From Gracilariopsis chorda (taxonomy: Eukaryota > Rhodophyta > Florideophyceae > Gracilariales > Gracilariaceae), in assembly GCA_003194525.1 (NCBI GenBank), contig NBIV01000197.1, positions 98,742 through 162,741 on the forward strand: a stretch of 64,000 nucleotides of DNA. The letters run 5' to 3'. Positions 21,393 through 32,827 of the stretch are shown piece by piece. Each line of letters begins with the position of its first letter. Position 1 is the first letter of the stretch. A program made the position numbers and the translations under genes. The notes below the pieces were generated by a model, which saw only the letters and a program-made list of their open reading frames with translations, had not been told where the DNA came from and did no database searches.

Positions 21393-22430
21393 TCAAACCT
21401 TGGAATGGTATCTCTTGCGTGCTAAACCAAATCTAGCTAGCTGTTCAGCGAGGGCATCTCTTGTGACACTCATTTCTCTCGTCCATTGCCGAAACCTTTT
21501 GTTGTGCCTTTCAGTGTGCAACATATTTTGGAAGTGAACTACCAGAGAGCCTCGTACACCGATCAGTTCATGCGTTGGTATCATATCAAACAATGAGAAG
21601 TCCGCATTTTCAATTATGAAATTGTGCAGCTTCGCTGCCACAATAATTATAAGTCTTGAATTGGCTATATGGTACCGTATTGCGGACCAAAATATTCCAT
21701 AGCGAGAAACCAGCATACCAAAGGCCTACTCTACACAAATTGGACAAGATTAGTGATAGTAACTGAATGCCTCTTATTCGACCGTTAAGTCTTTTCCAGC
21801 GTATGGCGTCAAGATTCTAAGATCATTCGAGTATGCATCATCTGCAACCACGGTAACCCTGCGTGGAAGATAATCACTTGTGAACAAATCGAAAAGCTTT
21901 GTTGCAGAAAAAGTGGTCAAATCATGCATACTGCCAGCATGCAGCGCAGATATAATCGAGAACTTGTAATTTGCTCCGGCTGCTGCTTAAACAACTATTC
22001 CAAAAACCCCTTTTCTGTTGTAGTACCTTCGTGAATCTGCAAATTCCGACAATGGGTGTTGGTGTATCTGAATAGCAATGCCGTCTAGCGCTGCTGCAAC
22101 TCCGTCAAATGGACATTTTCGTATCTGTTGGAACATTTTTGCGCTTATTAGACGTTCTGATTTCTGTTGAAGGAAAATGCGATTCGGCAAGAGTCCTATT
22201 CAAAGCACACAATTCTTTCTCAATTACTCCATAAACGGTTGGAAATGCTATCCCATAAGGCCAATATAAGTCTAAATAACTAGCTTCGGCTTGTAATCTT
22301 AGCTTCATAAAAACATGACAGCCAGTGATACTGCACTAGCAACGGTTTCGTCCAATCTTTGACTCCGTTTCAGTGTAACATTTGAAGCGGAACTTAGAAA
22401 ACAATACTCCGCCTTCGTAAGTCATTACAT
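21393..22430 (-). pseudogene. Harbinger/PIF (DDE_Tnp_4) transposase remnant
   Basis: The minus strand carries, in order, the signatures of a Harbinger-type transposase: YLDLYWPYGIAFPTVYGVI, then the first Asp in ALDGIAI and RRYYNRKGVFGIVV, then HAGSMHDLTTF, then the second Asp in VADDAYSND, then a Glu before AFGMLVSRYGIFW and the final AAKLHNFIIEN. The last 230 codons are in one frame with four in-frame stops (three TAA and one TAG); the N-terminal part is in another frame. The triad residues are still readable. TIRs were not found. It is a different lineage from the Harbinger-like element at 53.5 kb. It would have catalysed excision and integration and is dead. Confidence 0.8.
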
Positions 22431-23504
22431 GCGAGTGAACAGCGCATCGGATATTCTTAATAATAGTTTGTTACACTTAAACTCTGTTCTTACAAATATG
22501 TACTTGGGCTCATGCAACCTGGTACTGGCAAGTGCGGACATAAGCATGGCGTTCAGACTGTGACGAGCCACTCGATGAAGCCCCTGCTTTCGATTCTTCC
22601 GTGAGGGCGGCTTGCATGAGCAAGAAGCCTGCAAAGTTTGAGTGCCCCTCGAAGTTAGCGATCCGGCATGGTGTTCGCAGCATGAACTCTAAACACGCAT
22701 ATCCACAGTTAACAATACACTTCCTTTCCATAATGAGAGAATGGTTTTATACTTGGAAAGATGGAAAAGATAATGCCCAAAATGTCCTCTCATCATCTTT
22801 GTCAACTCGTAAAACGACCCTCAGGGTGGGGACAGAATACAAACTCTTATCACCTGGTAGCAAGGCATAACTAGATACTAACAGCGTGATGAATCAATTC
22901 ATACCGCTTTCTGGGATGGGAGAGTGGGTGTCAAATGACAGCTGACAAAACGAAAGCGGCGATCCACTTCTGTTGAGGACCCTGCTCATCACGAATCTGG
23001 AAAGAAAGGTCGGAATGTCCCCCAAGGAGAGCGGAAAATCTGCAGCATGACGATAGCCGCCGAAATTCTCAAATAATGATATTCTGCGTTTCTGTTGTCG
23101 AGTTTGGGGAACCATTGTACGAATGCGATCGGAATGCTGCTGATAAGGTGTAACACAGTCGTAATTTGGCAGAACGATTTTATCTACGCCCCAAAAATGC
23201 AGGCTACTGTTTGTGGTTTCGGTCGAACAACAGAAAACAACTGGGGACCCTCACCGGTTGATCTTGTCTTTCTGGTGAGTGGCCACTCCAACAAGAGCAG
23301 TTCTTTTATGGATGCCTCTTCAGAAGTAAACAAGCGCTGTTCTGACGGAAATAATATGGAAGCCAAATTAGTTTCTCCAATCAAATCTATAAAGTTGTAG
23401 AATATACTTACGAGACATAACAAGGTATATTATCTCATGCGACCACTAGAGAATATCGACGAACTATCGCCAAGACTGCAGCGGTTGTCAATCTCACTAT
23501 CTGT
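22431..23504. other. No gene recognised
   Basis: Possible remains of the Harbinger N-terminal region near 22440-22730, but without motifs. Confidence 0.3.
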
Positions 23505-23700
23505 TCTCTCTGTCATTCCGGGAAGGGGGGGGGGGGGGGCAGACAAGCGAGGTCATATATTTACTGCCTCTAGTTGAAACGAGTGGACTGTAAACTACGT
23601 TACAACTGGTTGCCAGGGTGGATTCCCCTTCAGTGCCCTTCGTAAGCAATTTATTCAGCGCAGATTGGACTAAACTAAGCCACGACTATGAAACTTAGTA
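23505..23700 (+). repeat. Dispersed repeat, copy 2
   Basis: Matches 4445-4640 in inverse orientation. It starts near a run of 15 G residues (23525-23539), which may be a sequencing or assembly weak spot. Confidence 0.55.
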
Positions 23701-23747
23701 TTCACCGTTAAAACCTATACCAAAGGAAAATCTTATAGGAAAAACAA

Positions 23748-23835
23748 GAATATGACATCGGATCCATCTTTGGCTTGGCGCAGCAAAAGGGGTCCAGCAT
23801 TCTGCACCAGAGCCAAACTTTGGTTGATGGATCCG
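23748..23835 (+). repeat. Short repeat shared with about 52925-53010
   Basis: Shares GGATCCATCTTTG, the motif CTT(A/G)GCGCA and CCAGAGCCAAAC at matching spacing with the plus strand near 52935-52990. Confidence 0.45.
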
Positions 23836-23924
23836 AAGAAATAGAAGAAACACATCTCTAAATTTAGAGTTACTTTTGACAGAAACGTGGCGTTCGAAGT
23901 GCATTTGATAACAATTGGCTGGCA

Positions 23925-24180
23925 TTGCATTCATTTACTGTAGTGCCAGCCACTTAGGAGCAGCCACAGTCAAAACTCAGCAGTAAATGAGCTTTGAGGT
24001 TTGCTGCTGCTGCTGGTGAATGTTTTAAATGGAAGGGAGGCGTTACGCCAAAAAAGTTTTGTGCACGTGCTGAAGGGGGCGTACGAGCGTCTTCATTGGC
24101 CTAACGGCTCCTTCCAATCAACACGTACCCCTTCATCTCTCTATAAATCATTATAAGAGAGAGACAAGACGAAGCGTCCT
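23925..24180 (+). repeat. Direct repeat on the 3' side of Helitron 1, copy 1
   Basis: It aligns in direct orientation with 30608-30870: CATTTACTGTAGTGC, GGAGGCG, GCGCTGAAG-like blocks, TTCAATCA and AAATCATTATA keep their order and spacing. The two copies flank the Helitron 1 remnant at 24.3-30.0 kb. No TG...CA ends or shared RNA primer site were found, so they are not proven LTRs. Confidence 0.5.
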
Positions 24181-24299
24181 TGGGCCGCTGGCGTCTATGC
24201 GCGCCATGGTGGATTAGTGACAAAAGTCGTAAAAAGAAGAGAGGAGGGGAAACCAAAATCTCAAAATCAAGTCGTTTAATTCAAGCAAAAAAGGGCAAA

Positions 24300-26394
24300 A
24301 CATAAAATTACGTTGGGAGAGGGGTGCAGAATTGAATAGCTTTAGGCAGCTCTGGAGTCGTAATGGCCACAGGCATAGGACTAATTGTTTGCACATACCC
24401 AGATGTAATATTTTGGTCATGCATATGCACCACACGATCGTTCTTTTAAAATTGAGACACTGCGAGACATAACTGACACGCAGAGAAGAAATTGGATCAT
24501 ACAGCTACAAAAATGCCATTCAAGGTCTTTCCCTTCCTTTTTTGAAGGGTTGCTGCAGAAGAAAGGCATATGGGGAACTGTCTCGAATGATGCGAATGTC
24601 CGCGAAAGCAAACTTGAAGTCTATATGATGCAGGAGCTGTCACTCCAGCATGTGTTCGTTCTGGTCCAATCGAGCCACCGGCATTGTAAAGTGATCAAAA
24701 CGCACGACCACGAACAGCTCTTCATTGATCACAGCGGTATGCAGCACGTTCTAAATGACGAAAAATGGCACACAAGTTTTCAAATCTAGGTTATGAGGTG
24801 GTATTCCAGTAGGTTCATACTGATATGCAAACCCGGGAACAGAAATATTGGTGACTTCGGACTCTGAGTTCTTTCCGCGGTCACGTTGTACCATTTTAGC
24901 TGACGGAAGAGTGAAGCGTCCACCAGGAAACAGATCCAGCGCTACCACATTATCTTCTTCGACCAACAGGTTTGTGGATGCAATGAGCGTTTTGCTGAGA
25001 TCCACATTCTCTTTGCGTCTTGTTGTCAGACACCTCCACAGGAATTGGTAAGCGGTGTGCATTCGACCCGTGGATCTGAGTGGTATTGAAGCTTTGTGGG
25101 ACATATTGTTCCATGCAACGGAACGTAGGAGCGACAAATACGCCGGATCACCGGCTTGCAGTACTTGTTCGGTGAGATACAGCACATGGACCGAGCAAAG
25201 TGTCCACAGATCACTCTTCCACTTTAACTCGTGGTGGGATGTTTGTGTACACTCGTATCACCTGTCCACTCGGCTTAGCCTCCATGTATATCTGCTGCAA
25301 AATGGGAACCAGCTATGAGTAGTAGGTGGATAGAACGATCGTTAAGTCCCCAGTAGGAGGCTGGTTTTCCATTCCACTGCAACGAAAATCTTTGAGCACT
25401 GCATCCATGAGTTCGAAAATGTGTCATGGAAGCATGTATGCCTCATCCACGACGAGCAGTTGTATTCAGTGAAGCAGTTCCACAAGTTGGGATCGGGGAT
25501 CGCATCCGGACAAAGAAGCTATGCTGGTGCTTGTGCTGGCCTTACCTGCTACATCTAGTACAAGCAAGCTATGTAAAGTGCGATCACGTTTTTATAACGA
25601 TGCTGCAATGCGTATTGTAGCAGTAATTTCGACAAGCATTCCTTCTGACTCTTTGATATCGCGAAGGAGGTTGAGAACGTACGTCTTTCCAGTACCTGCG
25701 GATCCGTGCACAAAAAACGCCATTCTGGAGTGCTTGGTTTCTCTTGCAGCGCTTGTAGTGGATGAAATGAGCCACGCAGGGTGTCAAAGACTTGTTTTCG
25801 ATGAGTGTTTAAGGTTGCATACCGTGACTGCAACGTTGATGCATTTCACATCAAGTGCGCGTCTCGAGTGATGTAAGCTCGATTTGTTTCAGTCAGTCCT
25901 GCACCATCCTGCTGTAGCTGCTGCGAGAAGAAGCTTTGATCGCGAAGCATTCGTCCAACGCGCCAGTCTGAGATCTCCAACACACGTCGATACATTTCTT
26001 ACTCTCGTTGCTGCCCATCGTTTGTATGTATGTCGCTACATAGAGCCCCTCAGTTTTCGACGGACTTTTTATCTGGGTCTGCGCCTTGTTGGTACTGTTT
26101 AACAACCAAAGTGGTAGCTCTAAGGGCTTGCTGGAGATCTGCACTGGTTCTTGAAACGCAATATCCGTCCGCGAGCACTCCGCTTGCAATCTCAGCTTCA
26201 GAATACTTTTCATACTGCTGTTGGTTAAAAGTCCTTCCGTCATCATAAGAGCTAGGGCCATGATTCATGAGCAGCAAGCGAAGACCAAACACCTCAATTT
26301 CGAACGTTGAGGCACCTCTGATACCTGGAACGCACTGCTCGTCTTTCTTGCGCTTTACCACGTACATTCGTGGATTGAAATCGTCTTCGGGCAT
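24300..26394 (-). pseudogene. Helitron 1 PIF1-like helicase domain
   Basis: On the minus strand the order is: an N-terminal lead (YVVKRKKDEQ, FGLRLLLMNHGPSSYDDGRT, YSEAEIASGVLADGY), QRYATLNTH-like, Walker A GSAGTGKT (about 25,700), Walker B LLVVDEAYMLP (about 25,460), and PGFAYQYEPTGIPPHNL, a segment preceding the C-terminal motifs. Unlike Helitron 2, the Walker A motif is intact. Stops and frameshifts separate nearly every motif, so no active helicase can be made. Confidence 0.78.
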
Positions 26395-26413
26395 CTGAGT
26401 TCTGTCTGCGTCG

Positions 26414-28258
26414 TGTCAATTAGTTACACGCCCAAAAATCGTGCCATACAAACGCACCTTTTCGAAGTACGAAAGGTACCTGAGGCTCGCATATGCTTCA
26501 GCCCTTGCAAAATAGCTCTCCGAAGTAGACGGCTGCGATGCAGACTGTATCTGATTTGGACCTCTCAGCAGAAACGTTCGCTCTCCCTCCAATTGAATGG
26601 CTGGTCTCTCTACTTAAGCTATGATTTGCTCAAGGTGAAACTAAAAAAGTCTCCAAGCTGCATTGATAGTGCCCACCACGTGCATGCATGTACGGAAGGA
26701 TGCCGTTCCGCACTTGCATCTCTTGTTGCTGCTCGTTCTGTGTGCCTATCTCATTAGTGCCACTACTACTGAGCACCACCTGTTCAGATTTGGGCTGCTT
26801 AGAGTATTTCATCAAAAAGGCAACTGCGCTCTCTTCTTTCGTGCGTTCTATGTTTATATGGGAGCGGTACGTCTTGGTCAGACTTGGAAGGTACGGCATA
26901 ACATTGAGGTTTTCTGCCCTTCTTCTGCGGTGGATAACGCGAGTTGTGCCTTCTTCGATGCAAGTATCCAGCACAATCACATTGCTTTCGTATCCAAACT
27001 TGCACCGCCCAGTGTGATTCCTGCAGTTAAAAGAGTTCCAATGCCTGTGCATCGACCAAATAAGGCCATGCAAAATATTTTCTTCACCGGAAAGGGGAAT
27101 TTATGCATGAATCAGTTCGTCAATTACATCAATGTCTTCAGTCACGCCTCTTTCGAGCCATATGAGGATGTTGAAATGAAGCACATTGCGTTCTTGACAC
27201 TAAAGCTTTGATGCAAGCCCCAAGCACTTAATTCCCAAGCTGTCCTAGGTCTTCTCCAAGCCCTTCATTAATTCATTGGCGTAGTGATTGTAAACCCTTG
27301 CAAGCAGATCCCGTTTGTCAAACGGTCTACGGCGGTTGCTCTATTCTGTAATCGCGCTACGAGTGCCACAGTCTCATGTCCTCATTCTTTTTGTGAGTAC
27401 GAAGCATCCACATCTGCATCAATGTTCCACTGTTCAGAAGAATGATGTTTGAGTACAGACGTCACTTCGCCTTCTCAGCCCAAGTGAGCTTTCAAGGCTT
27501 CCATTCGTTGACGCTGAAACCAGAACTTTGTTGTTTGAATATTTTTGCATCCAAAGAAAGAACTATATCAAACGGTTCATGCTGATCGCCGTACATGTAG
27601 AGATGAGGAAAATTGCCTTTCTCTGCAAGTTTGGGCCCCGGTTTTAGAAGTCGGTAGCGCACTCGTAAATTGTTTGTGGCAATCGCAGTCAACGCATCTC
27701 CAGCAGCAGTAGCAGCAGCAGCCGACACTACGGCATGCTCTTCTGTTACGATTCCTTCCACAAACCGCAGTACTTCAGATTCCACTCGGCACAGGCCAGT
27801 CCGAACACTGACGAGCGTTCTCATGATGGTTGGACCCCATCAGGAGCATCTTCAAGGAGAGAATCTGTAACTCCCAGAGGAGCGTTGAATGTGGAACTTG
27901 GGGTCCCTTTGCATCCACGTACGACTACTCCTTGTTCCGCTTCTTGCAAGCAGATATCGAAGGTGGTCTCTGCATTTTGTTCTTGTTGTTGCGTGCTAAG
28001 CATGGATCGGTACCGCTCGCGCACAAACTTTGGCTTGGGCTGGATCACATCATACCAACTGGGCACGATGTCTCGAAAGTTGATGGCTTGAATGAACGCA
28101 CGCAAATTGGCAGGGGCATAGTGCGATGGATCAAAGGAAGGCGGAATGGTACCCCACAGAAAGCTGTACCGCGTGTTGTTTTGTTTCTTCGCGAAGAGTG
28201 TATTCAAGTTTTGGAAATGGGCGTGAAGCGCTCTCAGGCTATACCTATTGCAATTCAA
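26414..28258 (-). pseudogene. Helitron 1 Rep-like region
   Basis: Fragments on the minus strand include WYDVIQPKPKFVRERYRSML, NFPHLYMYGDQHEPFD, GRCKFGY and RRRRAENLNVMPYLPS followed by HINIE. The last corresponds to the conserved Helitron Rep segment (usually VVPYNP...HINVE). The HUH and tyrosine nuclease motifs were not identified with confidence. Several frames are used. Confidence 0.65.
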
Positions 28259-28291
28259 CTCGTTTCAATGCCTTCTGCAGAACGTGAAGCC

Positions 28292-28620
28292 TCATCTTGA
28301 CATTCTTCCAATTCCACAGCACACTCCGGTAGCCTCGTTTACCAGCACAATACAACCGCAATACTTGCAGCTATGAATTTCCAATGTCAATTCAGGGTAT
28401 GGGCAGGAGGAAATCGTGTGTGACTGCTCTCCGCATCTTCTGCATCGGCCTTGACGTGCAGTGCAAAGCGTCTCAAATTCTAGCACTCCTGCGTGCATCG
28501 CTGGATCATTCCACGCCTGAGCTGTCACGGAATCCCACGCATGATATACGCGATAGAGTCCTCAATCAGGACGCCCAGCAAACTGCATGATCGTCTTGTC
28601 AAGCTGCTGCTGGCGCTGCT
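28292..28620 (-). pseudogene. Helitron 1 N-terminal zinc-finger region
   Basis: Minus-strand frame with a CCHC-like knuckle (CRRCGEQSHTISSC) followed by CKYCGCIVLVNEATGVCCG. The second motif is the zinc finger at the start of Helitron proteins and is nearly the same as CKYCGAVLLNAETERICCG in Helitron 2. A Gln-rich stretch encoded by CAG-type repeats precedes it (about 28,600-28,650). Confidence 0.65.
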
Positions 28621-29862
28621 GCTGGGGCTGCTGCTGGCACTCTTGCGGTGGCTGGAAGAGAGCTCATCCTCTTACAATTCCATGGAAACAAGCACCTGCT
28701 CTTCTTCTTCAGCTTGCCACAGATCAGGCTGCTGTGGTGGATATGAGGGAGCAGGAGTTATTTTATCATCTTCCACTTCTATTGGAACGCGAATCTGTTC
28801 TTTTTTTTGGTTCAGCTTCTGGCAGAGAAATCTGCTGCCTTGGCTGTGAAAGAGCGGGAGTGATTGTTAGAATTAGTTATTATGTACCTTTCTTTGAGTA
28901 TAGTTGGCTCTAGTATCAGTTCTAACGTGCACAAACCAATTATTGTTATTGTACTCGATCTGCTGAAGAAATCTGTTACCCATTTGCCATTGCAAACTGG
29001 CCTCAAAGCCGAGTTGACATCTTTGTGAAACCTTTTCAATATGACATGACAACATTTTCATGTCAAAGAAGTCTTGTTTGGCCACGTGGACATATTGGCT
29101 CTAAATTACACGTTGCCTACTACTCACAACGTTGACCGACATTTCACACGGTACAACAGGGATCGAACAGTCATGGAAGATTTCCAAGGTAGTCGTGCCA
29201 AGTCATCAATGGCACCCTGGGTTCATGCCAGATCATCAAGACCTTTTCTGATGACAAGTCATCAGCATTGATGGAATTTGCTAAGTCACCAAACAACTAG
29301 ATCTGGCACGGAACCCGGTAAACCAGTCGCGTACGGAGACCAGCACGAACACCAAGTATCATACCATTCAACTCGGACGAATTCTCATCAACTAGTGGCA
29401 CTGATAGAACTAGACTAGAAACTCTACATAAACCCCGATGGATGTTCCGAACTTCTAACTCGGATCATCGCCATCGACTTCCAACCAATTCAACCACTGC
29501 ACCTCTGTTCCTAACAGTGATCTCATAATCTTCCAATTTCATCGCAACGGGCATCTTTTCTGCAGGCATCGTTGGGAGAGGTGGAGGCATCGGAGGCGGA
29601 AGAATACGAGACGGAACACTTCTTACGAACTCGATAGGTCCACGTATTGGGGAGCACGTTCGTAGTGCTGTGGCAATGGAACCACTTGTCTAAGCAAGGG
29701 AGGTAGGTGCAGGAGTAGTTTTGTCATCTTCTACGGCTGGAACAATGGGTTCTTAGACGTGCGCTCCACTATCATTTACCCCCACCTAATCTGGAGCGAG
29801 AGCAACTGTTAATTGTCGAAGGTCGTCCAGCTCCTGGCCTTGCACGGTGTGAGTTCACCTTG

Positions 29863-29988
29863 GGCGCTCCAGAATTTGCCATGGAACCTTTAACATGTGC
29901 CATGACACCTCTTAAATTCGCCCTGGCATCCCCAGAAATCGCTTTGGCACCCCTGGAGTTCAGTCTGTCCCCACTGGAGTTCAGACAT
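29863..29988 (+). repeat. Six tandem 21-bp units
   Basis: Units start at 29863, 29884, 29905, 29926, 29947 and 29968 and are diverged but exactly in phase. On the plus strand they encode a 7-residue repeat of the form (A/S/T/E)PLEFAL. On the minus strand they encode a Gly/Asn/Arg-rich heptad in a frame ending ARPGAGRPST, which resembles the SGAGRRPRENV region at the N-terminus of Helitron 2. The minus-strand reading is therefore more likely the original one. Constant length despite base divergence suggests former coding constraint. Confidence 0.7.
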
Positions 29989-30005
29989 GTACCTCCTCGC
30001 ACCAT

Positions 30006-30607
30006 AGTATTTTACAAAGATAAGAAACAAAAATTCTGTTTTTCTAAACCCCTAAAACGTTTGCCAGAGTTGCAGAATACGTTTTCAAGATAAAGAAATT
30101 TGAAGGTGAGAAAAAGGGGATGCAGTTTGTCGCTTTGCACGCACCGGGCCTAGTTGCATAAGCAATTAAAAAAATTGCTGCAATACTTATACTTAACCAA
30201 TGCAGTCGTGCGCAGCACAGGGACTTTTGACACACTCCTGTTTGAATTTGACGAGCGGAGTGTGCGGAACCGGTTGTCAAGCAGTTTATCACCGTCAAAC
30301 GACCAGTATACCACACAGGAGTATCTGACCTTGCCCAGATCCGTGGTACTCATTGAGTTACTCTTGTAGTGAACTGCGCACGAGCTCGCTTTGCCTAGGT
30401 TCCACGCCAGCAACAGTGCCCAAAGTAGCAAAAGGTTACGACGCTGCGCTATTGGCCAAGCCTGAAATGGGATGTGAAAAGTGGTTAGTAAGCACGCGAG
30501 ATTCGTTCTGCACTGAGCCAGTGCAGTATATATGTCCCTTGCATTGTACTGCAGTGGGGGAGTGCAAAGAGCATACCATGTGGCGCACCCTGCCTCTGCT
30601 TAGTGGT
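30006..30607. other. No gene recognised
   Basis: AT-rich sequence between the Helitron remnant and the direct repeat. No motif seen. Confidence 0.35.
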
Positions 30608-30870
30608 CGATGATGCAATCATTTACTGTAGTGCAAGCCATTGCGCAGCAGGCACAGTCAACATGCATCAGAAGCCATTGAGTCAATATGATTTGGGCTT
30701 TGCTGCTTCTGCTGAAGGTTATGAATGGTAGGGAGGCGATGTGCCAAAGTGCATATTGCATGCGCTGAAGAGGGTTTGCAACCAAGTCTTTTGGCGCAGC
30801 GCCTCCTTTCAATCAAAAACCCCCCCTCATGTTCATGTAAATCATTATAGTGCGGAGACTGTTGGGAGTA
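30608..30870 (+). repeat. Direct repeat on the 5' side of Helitron 1, copy 2
   Basis: Partner of 23925-24180, same orientation. Confidence 0.5.
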
Positions 30871-31569
30871 GTAATCTAGAAAAGATATAGTACTTTTACT
30901 ACGCACAACAATTATCAAAAGGAGACTAATGTACAAAGAAAAATTCATAGAAGTGAGACAAGATTAGTTAGACATCAATGTATACATATGATACTTACAA
31001 AGTAGCACTGTCATTACATTAAGCCACATACGTCGGTGTTCTCGTTATGCTAGTTTAGCATTCAAAAGGCAACGAATTAAAATGAACGAATAACGACTCT
31101 TCAAACCCAATTTTGAATGAATCAAATTTCTCAAAATAATTCCATACATAGCACAGAGCTAGTTTGCTTAGGACAAAAGACTAGCAGTATACTAGACATT
31201 TCCCAGTTTCTTTAGAGGTAAAACTAGCGCCAGACTCCACTAATACCTACCCTCTCAGGTGCACGTGGAATCCAAATCTTACTGGTCCTGAGTGAGTGCC
31301 CCTTCAAATAGCAAAATAGAATAGATAGAATAGATAGAATGGATACATAGCGTTTACATAACCAAATAGCTTTGTCTTTCTATCACCCGTTGCCCGACCT
31401 GCTCCCTGCTTCGCATGCTCTACCTCACGCCCTACGAAAGGACGCTCTACATCACGTGCACCACCTCATCTACGTGCGCCATAATATTACGCTCCCCGAT
31501 ATCCCACTCCGCCACCACCCTCCCTTCTCTGTTTCCAAGCATCTCGTTCTCCTTTCTCCTTCCCCCGCA
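30871..31569. other. Left flank of the methyltransferase island; microsatellite
   Basis: A short microsatellite of ATAGA/ATAG units lies at about 31310-31345. The plus-strand frame of the next ORF is already open from 31372, but without an ATG until 31570. No terminal inverted repeat matching the right side (about 42.3 kb) was found by eye. Confidence 0.4.
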
Positions 31570-32817
31570 ATGATACCCTGTTGCCATCCCCGTTGCACCT
31601 TCTATGGCCGCACCGCGTTCTCTCTCCAAAGTCACCAACGCAGGTGCCCTCATCGACTCACCCCCGATAAACGCCCTTCCTCCTCCGCCAACGCTCCCGT
31701 CCAGTTCCCTCCAAGGACCAAGCCACGAAAATCCGTTCCAAACCTCTCCACCATTCCTCCTCCCACTCCCCCACACCGCCCCTCCGAAAACGTCTCCCTC
31801 CCCGAAGATGAACCCTATCACATCCGACAGGCCTCCCTTTCCCTCCAAACACAAGACGCACACCACATGGCAAGTCACGCCCTCTGTTCAGTCTCCTCTT
31901 CAAACCCACCTCCCCATACCTCGTCCCAATCTCCGTCCCCTCTCCTCAACGACCCCCATCTCAAGCAACTCGTCCTCTGCATCTCCTCCATCGCTTCCTC
32001 CTTCAGCACGCGCAAAGCCGACGAACTCATCTCCCTTCTCAACCACCCGGACTTCTCGAAGTCAGACTTCCAGAAATCCATCTCCTTCGCAAAGCAGTGC
32101 CTCGCACTCCAAGAACACCTCGTCAAGGGACGTATCAACTCCACCAGTTTTCTCCCTCTCACATTCTCAGACGAGCATAACCCCTTCTCCGCAACTCTCT
32201 TCCAAAAAGACGCCATAGACGTCCTGAAGCAAGAACTCGCTCTCGCACACTTCAACAACATCTTCTTATAACGCTTGTCCCAATCTTCACCTTACTCTTC
32301 TTCAACCCCCGCCTTCGCCTATCCTATGGCCGCAGCCTTTGGAAACAAAGTCGTTCCTGTCTTTAAACAGGCCATCACGCAGTGCCACATCAATGATATC
32401 GTCTGGCACACCCCCGAAACAACCGGTATGGAATCATTCGTCGGTCTCGTCCAGTTATACTCCGATACGTCTGTAACCTCACTCAAAGGCTCCTCCATCA
32501 CCTCCTACCCCCTTCACATCACCCTTCTCAACCTCTCCGACGCATTCCACCAAAAGTGTGTCTCCCAAAACCTCACCCTACTCGGATACCTCCCAACTTT
32601 CTTCTCCCCCTCTTCCTCCCCCGGCGACGGATACTCCATCCCACATTCGTCCTCCAACATCCCACGCAAAACAAGAATAGCCCTCACTCAGCGCGCCATC
32701 TCCACAATCTTCCGTTTCGAGGGTATCCACAACGCTACCTTCGCTTCTCTACTCCTATTCCTAGCGATAAAACGCGGTTCACTGTCATCGCAACCTTCAT
32801 TATCCAATTCTTCATGA
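31570..32817 (+). pseudogene. Possible Plavaka/CMC-like transposase N-terminal half, in-frame TAA
   Basis: From the ATG at 31570 the frame runs to 32817, broken only by TAA at 32269-32271. It begins with a C2HC finger (CHPRC...HQRRC). A low-complexity Pro/Ser stretch follows, then a helical part (KADELISLLNHPDFSKSDF). After the stop comes QLYSDTSVTSLKGSSITSYP, ITLLNL and LLGYLPTFF. In fungal Plavaka transposases a first catalytic Asp precedes a similar block (YPVYLTIGN...GYLP), and I base the call on that resemblance. The expected remainder of the DDE core is not found downstream, where the minus strand is coding. It converges with the coiled-coil gene, 10 bp apart. The region is C-rich on this strand and open in several frames, which lowers confidence. 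Confidence 0.38.
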
Positions 32818-32827
32818 TGCAGTTCTC

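Larger units (their letters stand above)
24300..30005 (-). mobile_element. Decayed Helitron 1 (minus strand)
   Basis: Parts of a Rep-helicase protein occur in the right order on the minus strand: a zinc-finger N-terminus at about 28.6 kb, Rep-region motifs at 26.6-28.3 kb, and a PIF1-type helicase at 24.3-26.4 kb. Frames change many times and stops are frequent. The same domains occur in the same order in Helitron 2 at 44-48 kb, and several segments align between the two, so they share an ancestor. Helitrons transpose by rolling-circle replication. The 5' TC and 3' hairpin-CTRR ends could not be placed, so the borders are approximate. Confidence 0.75.

Noticed and set aside
23521-23541. Run of 15 G as a functional G-quadruplex
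   Set aside because: A single homopolymer run is more likely slippage or an assembly artefact.
26663-27211. 182-codon plus-strand frame
   Set aside because: Lies opposite recognisable Helitron 1 Rep motifs on the minus strand and has no motif of its own.
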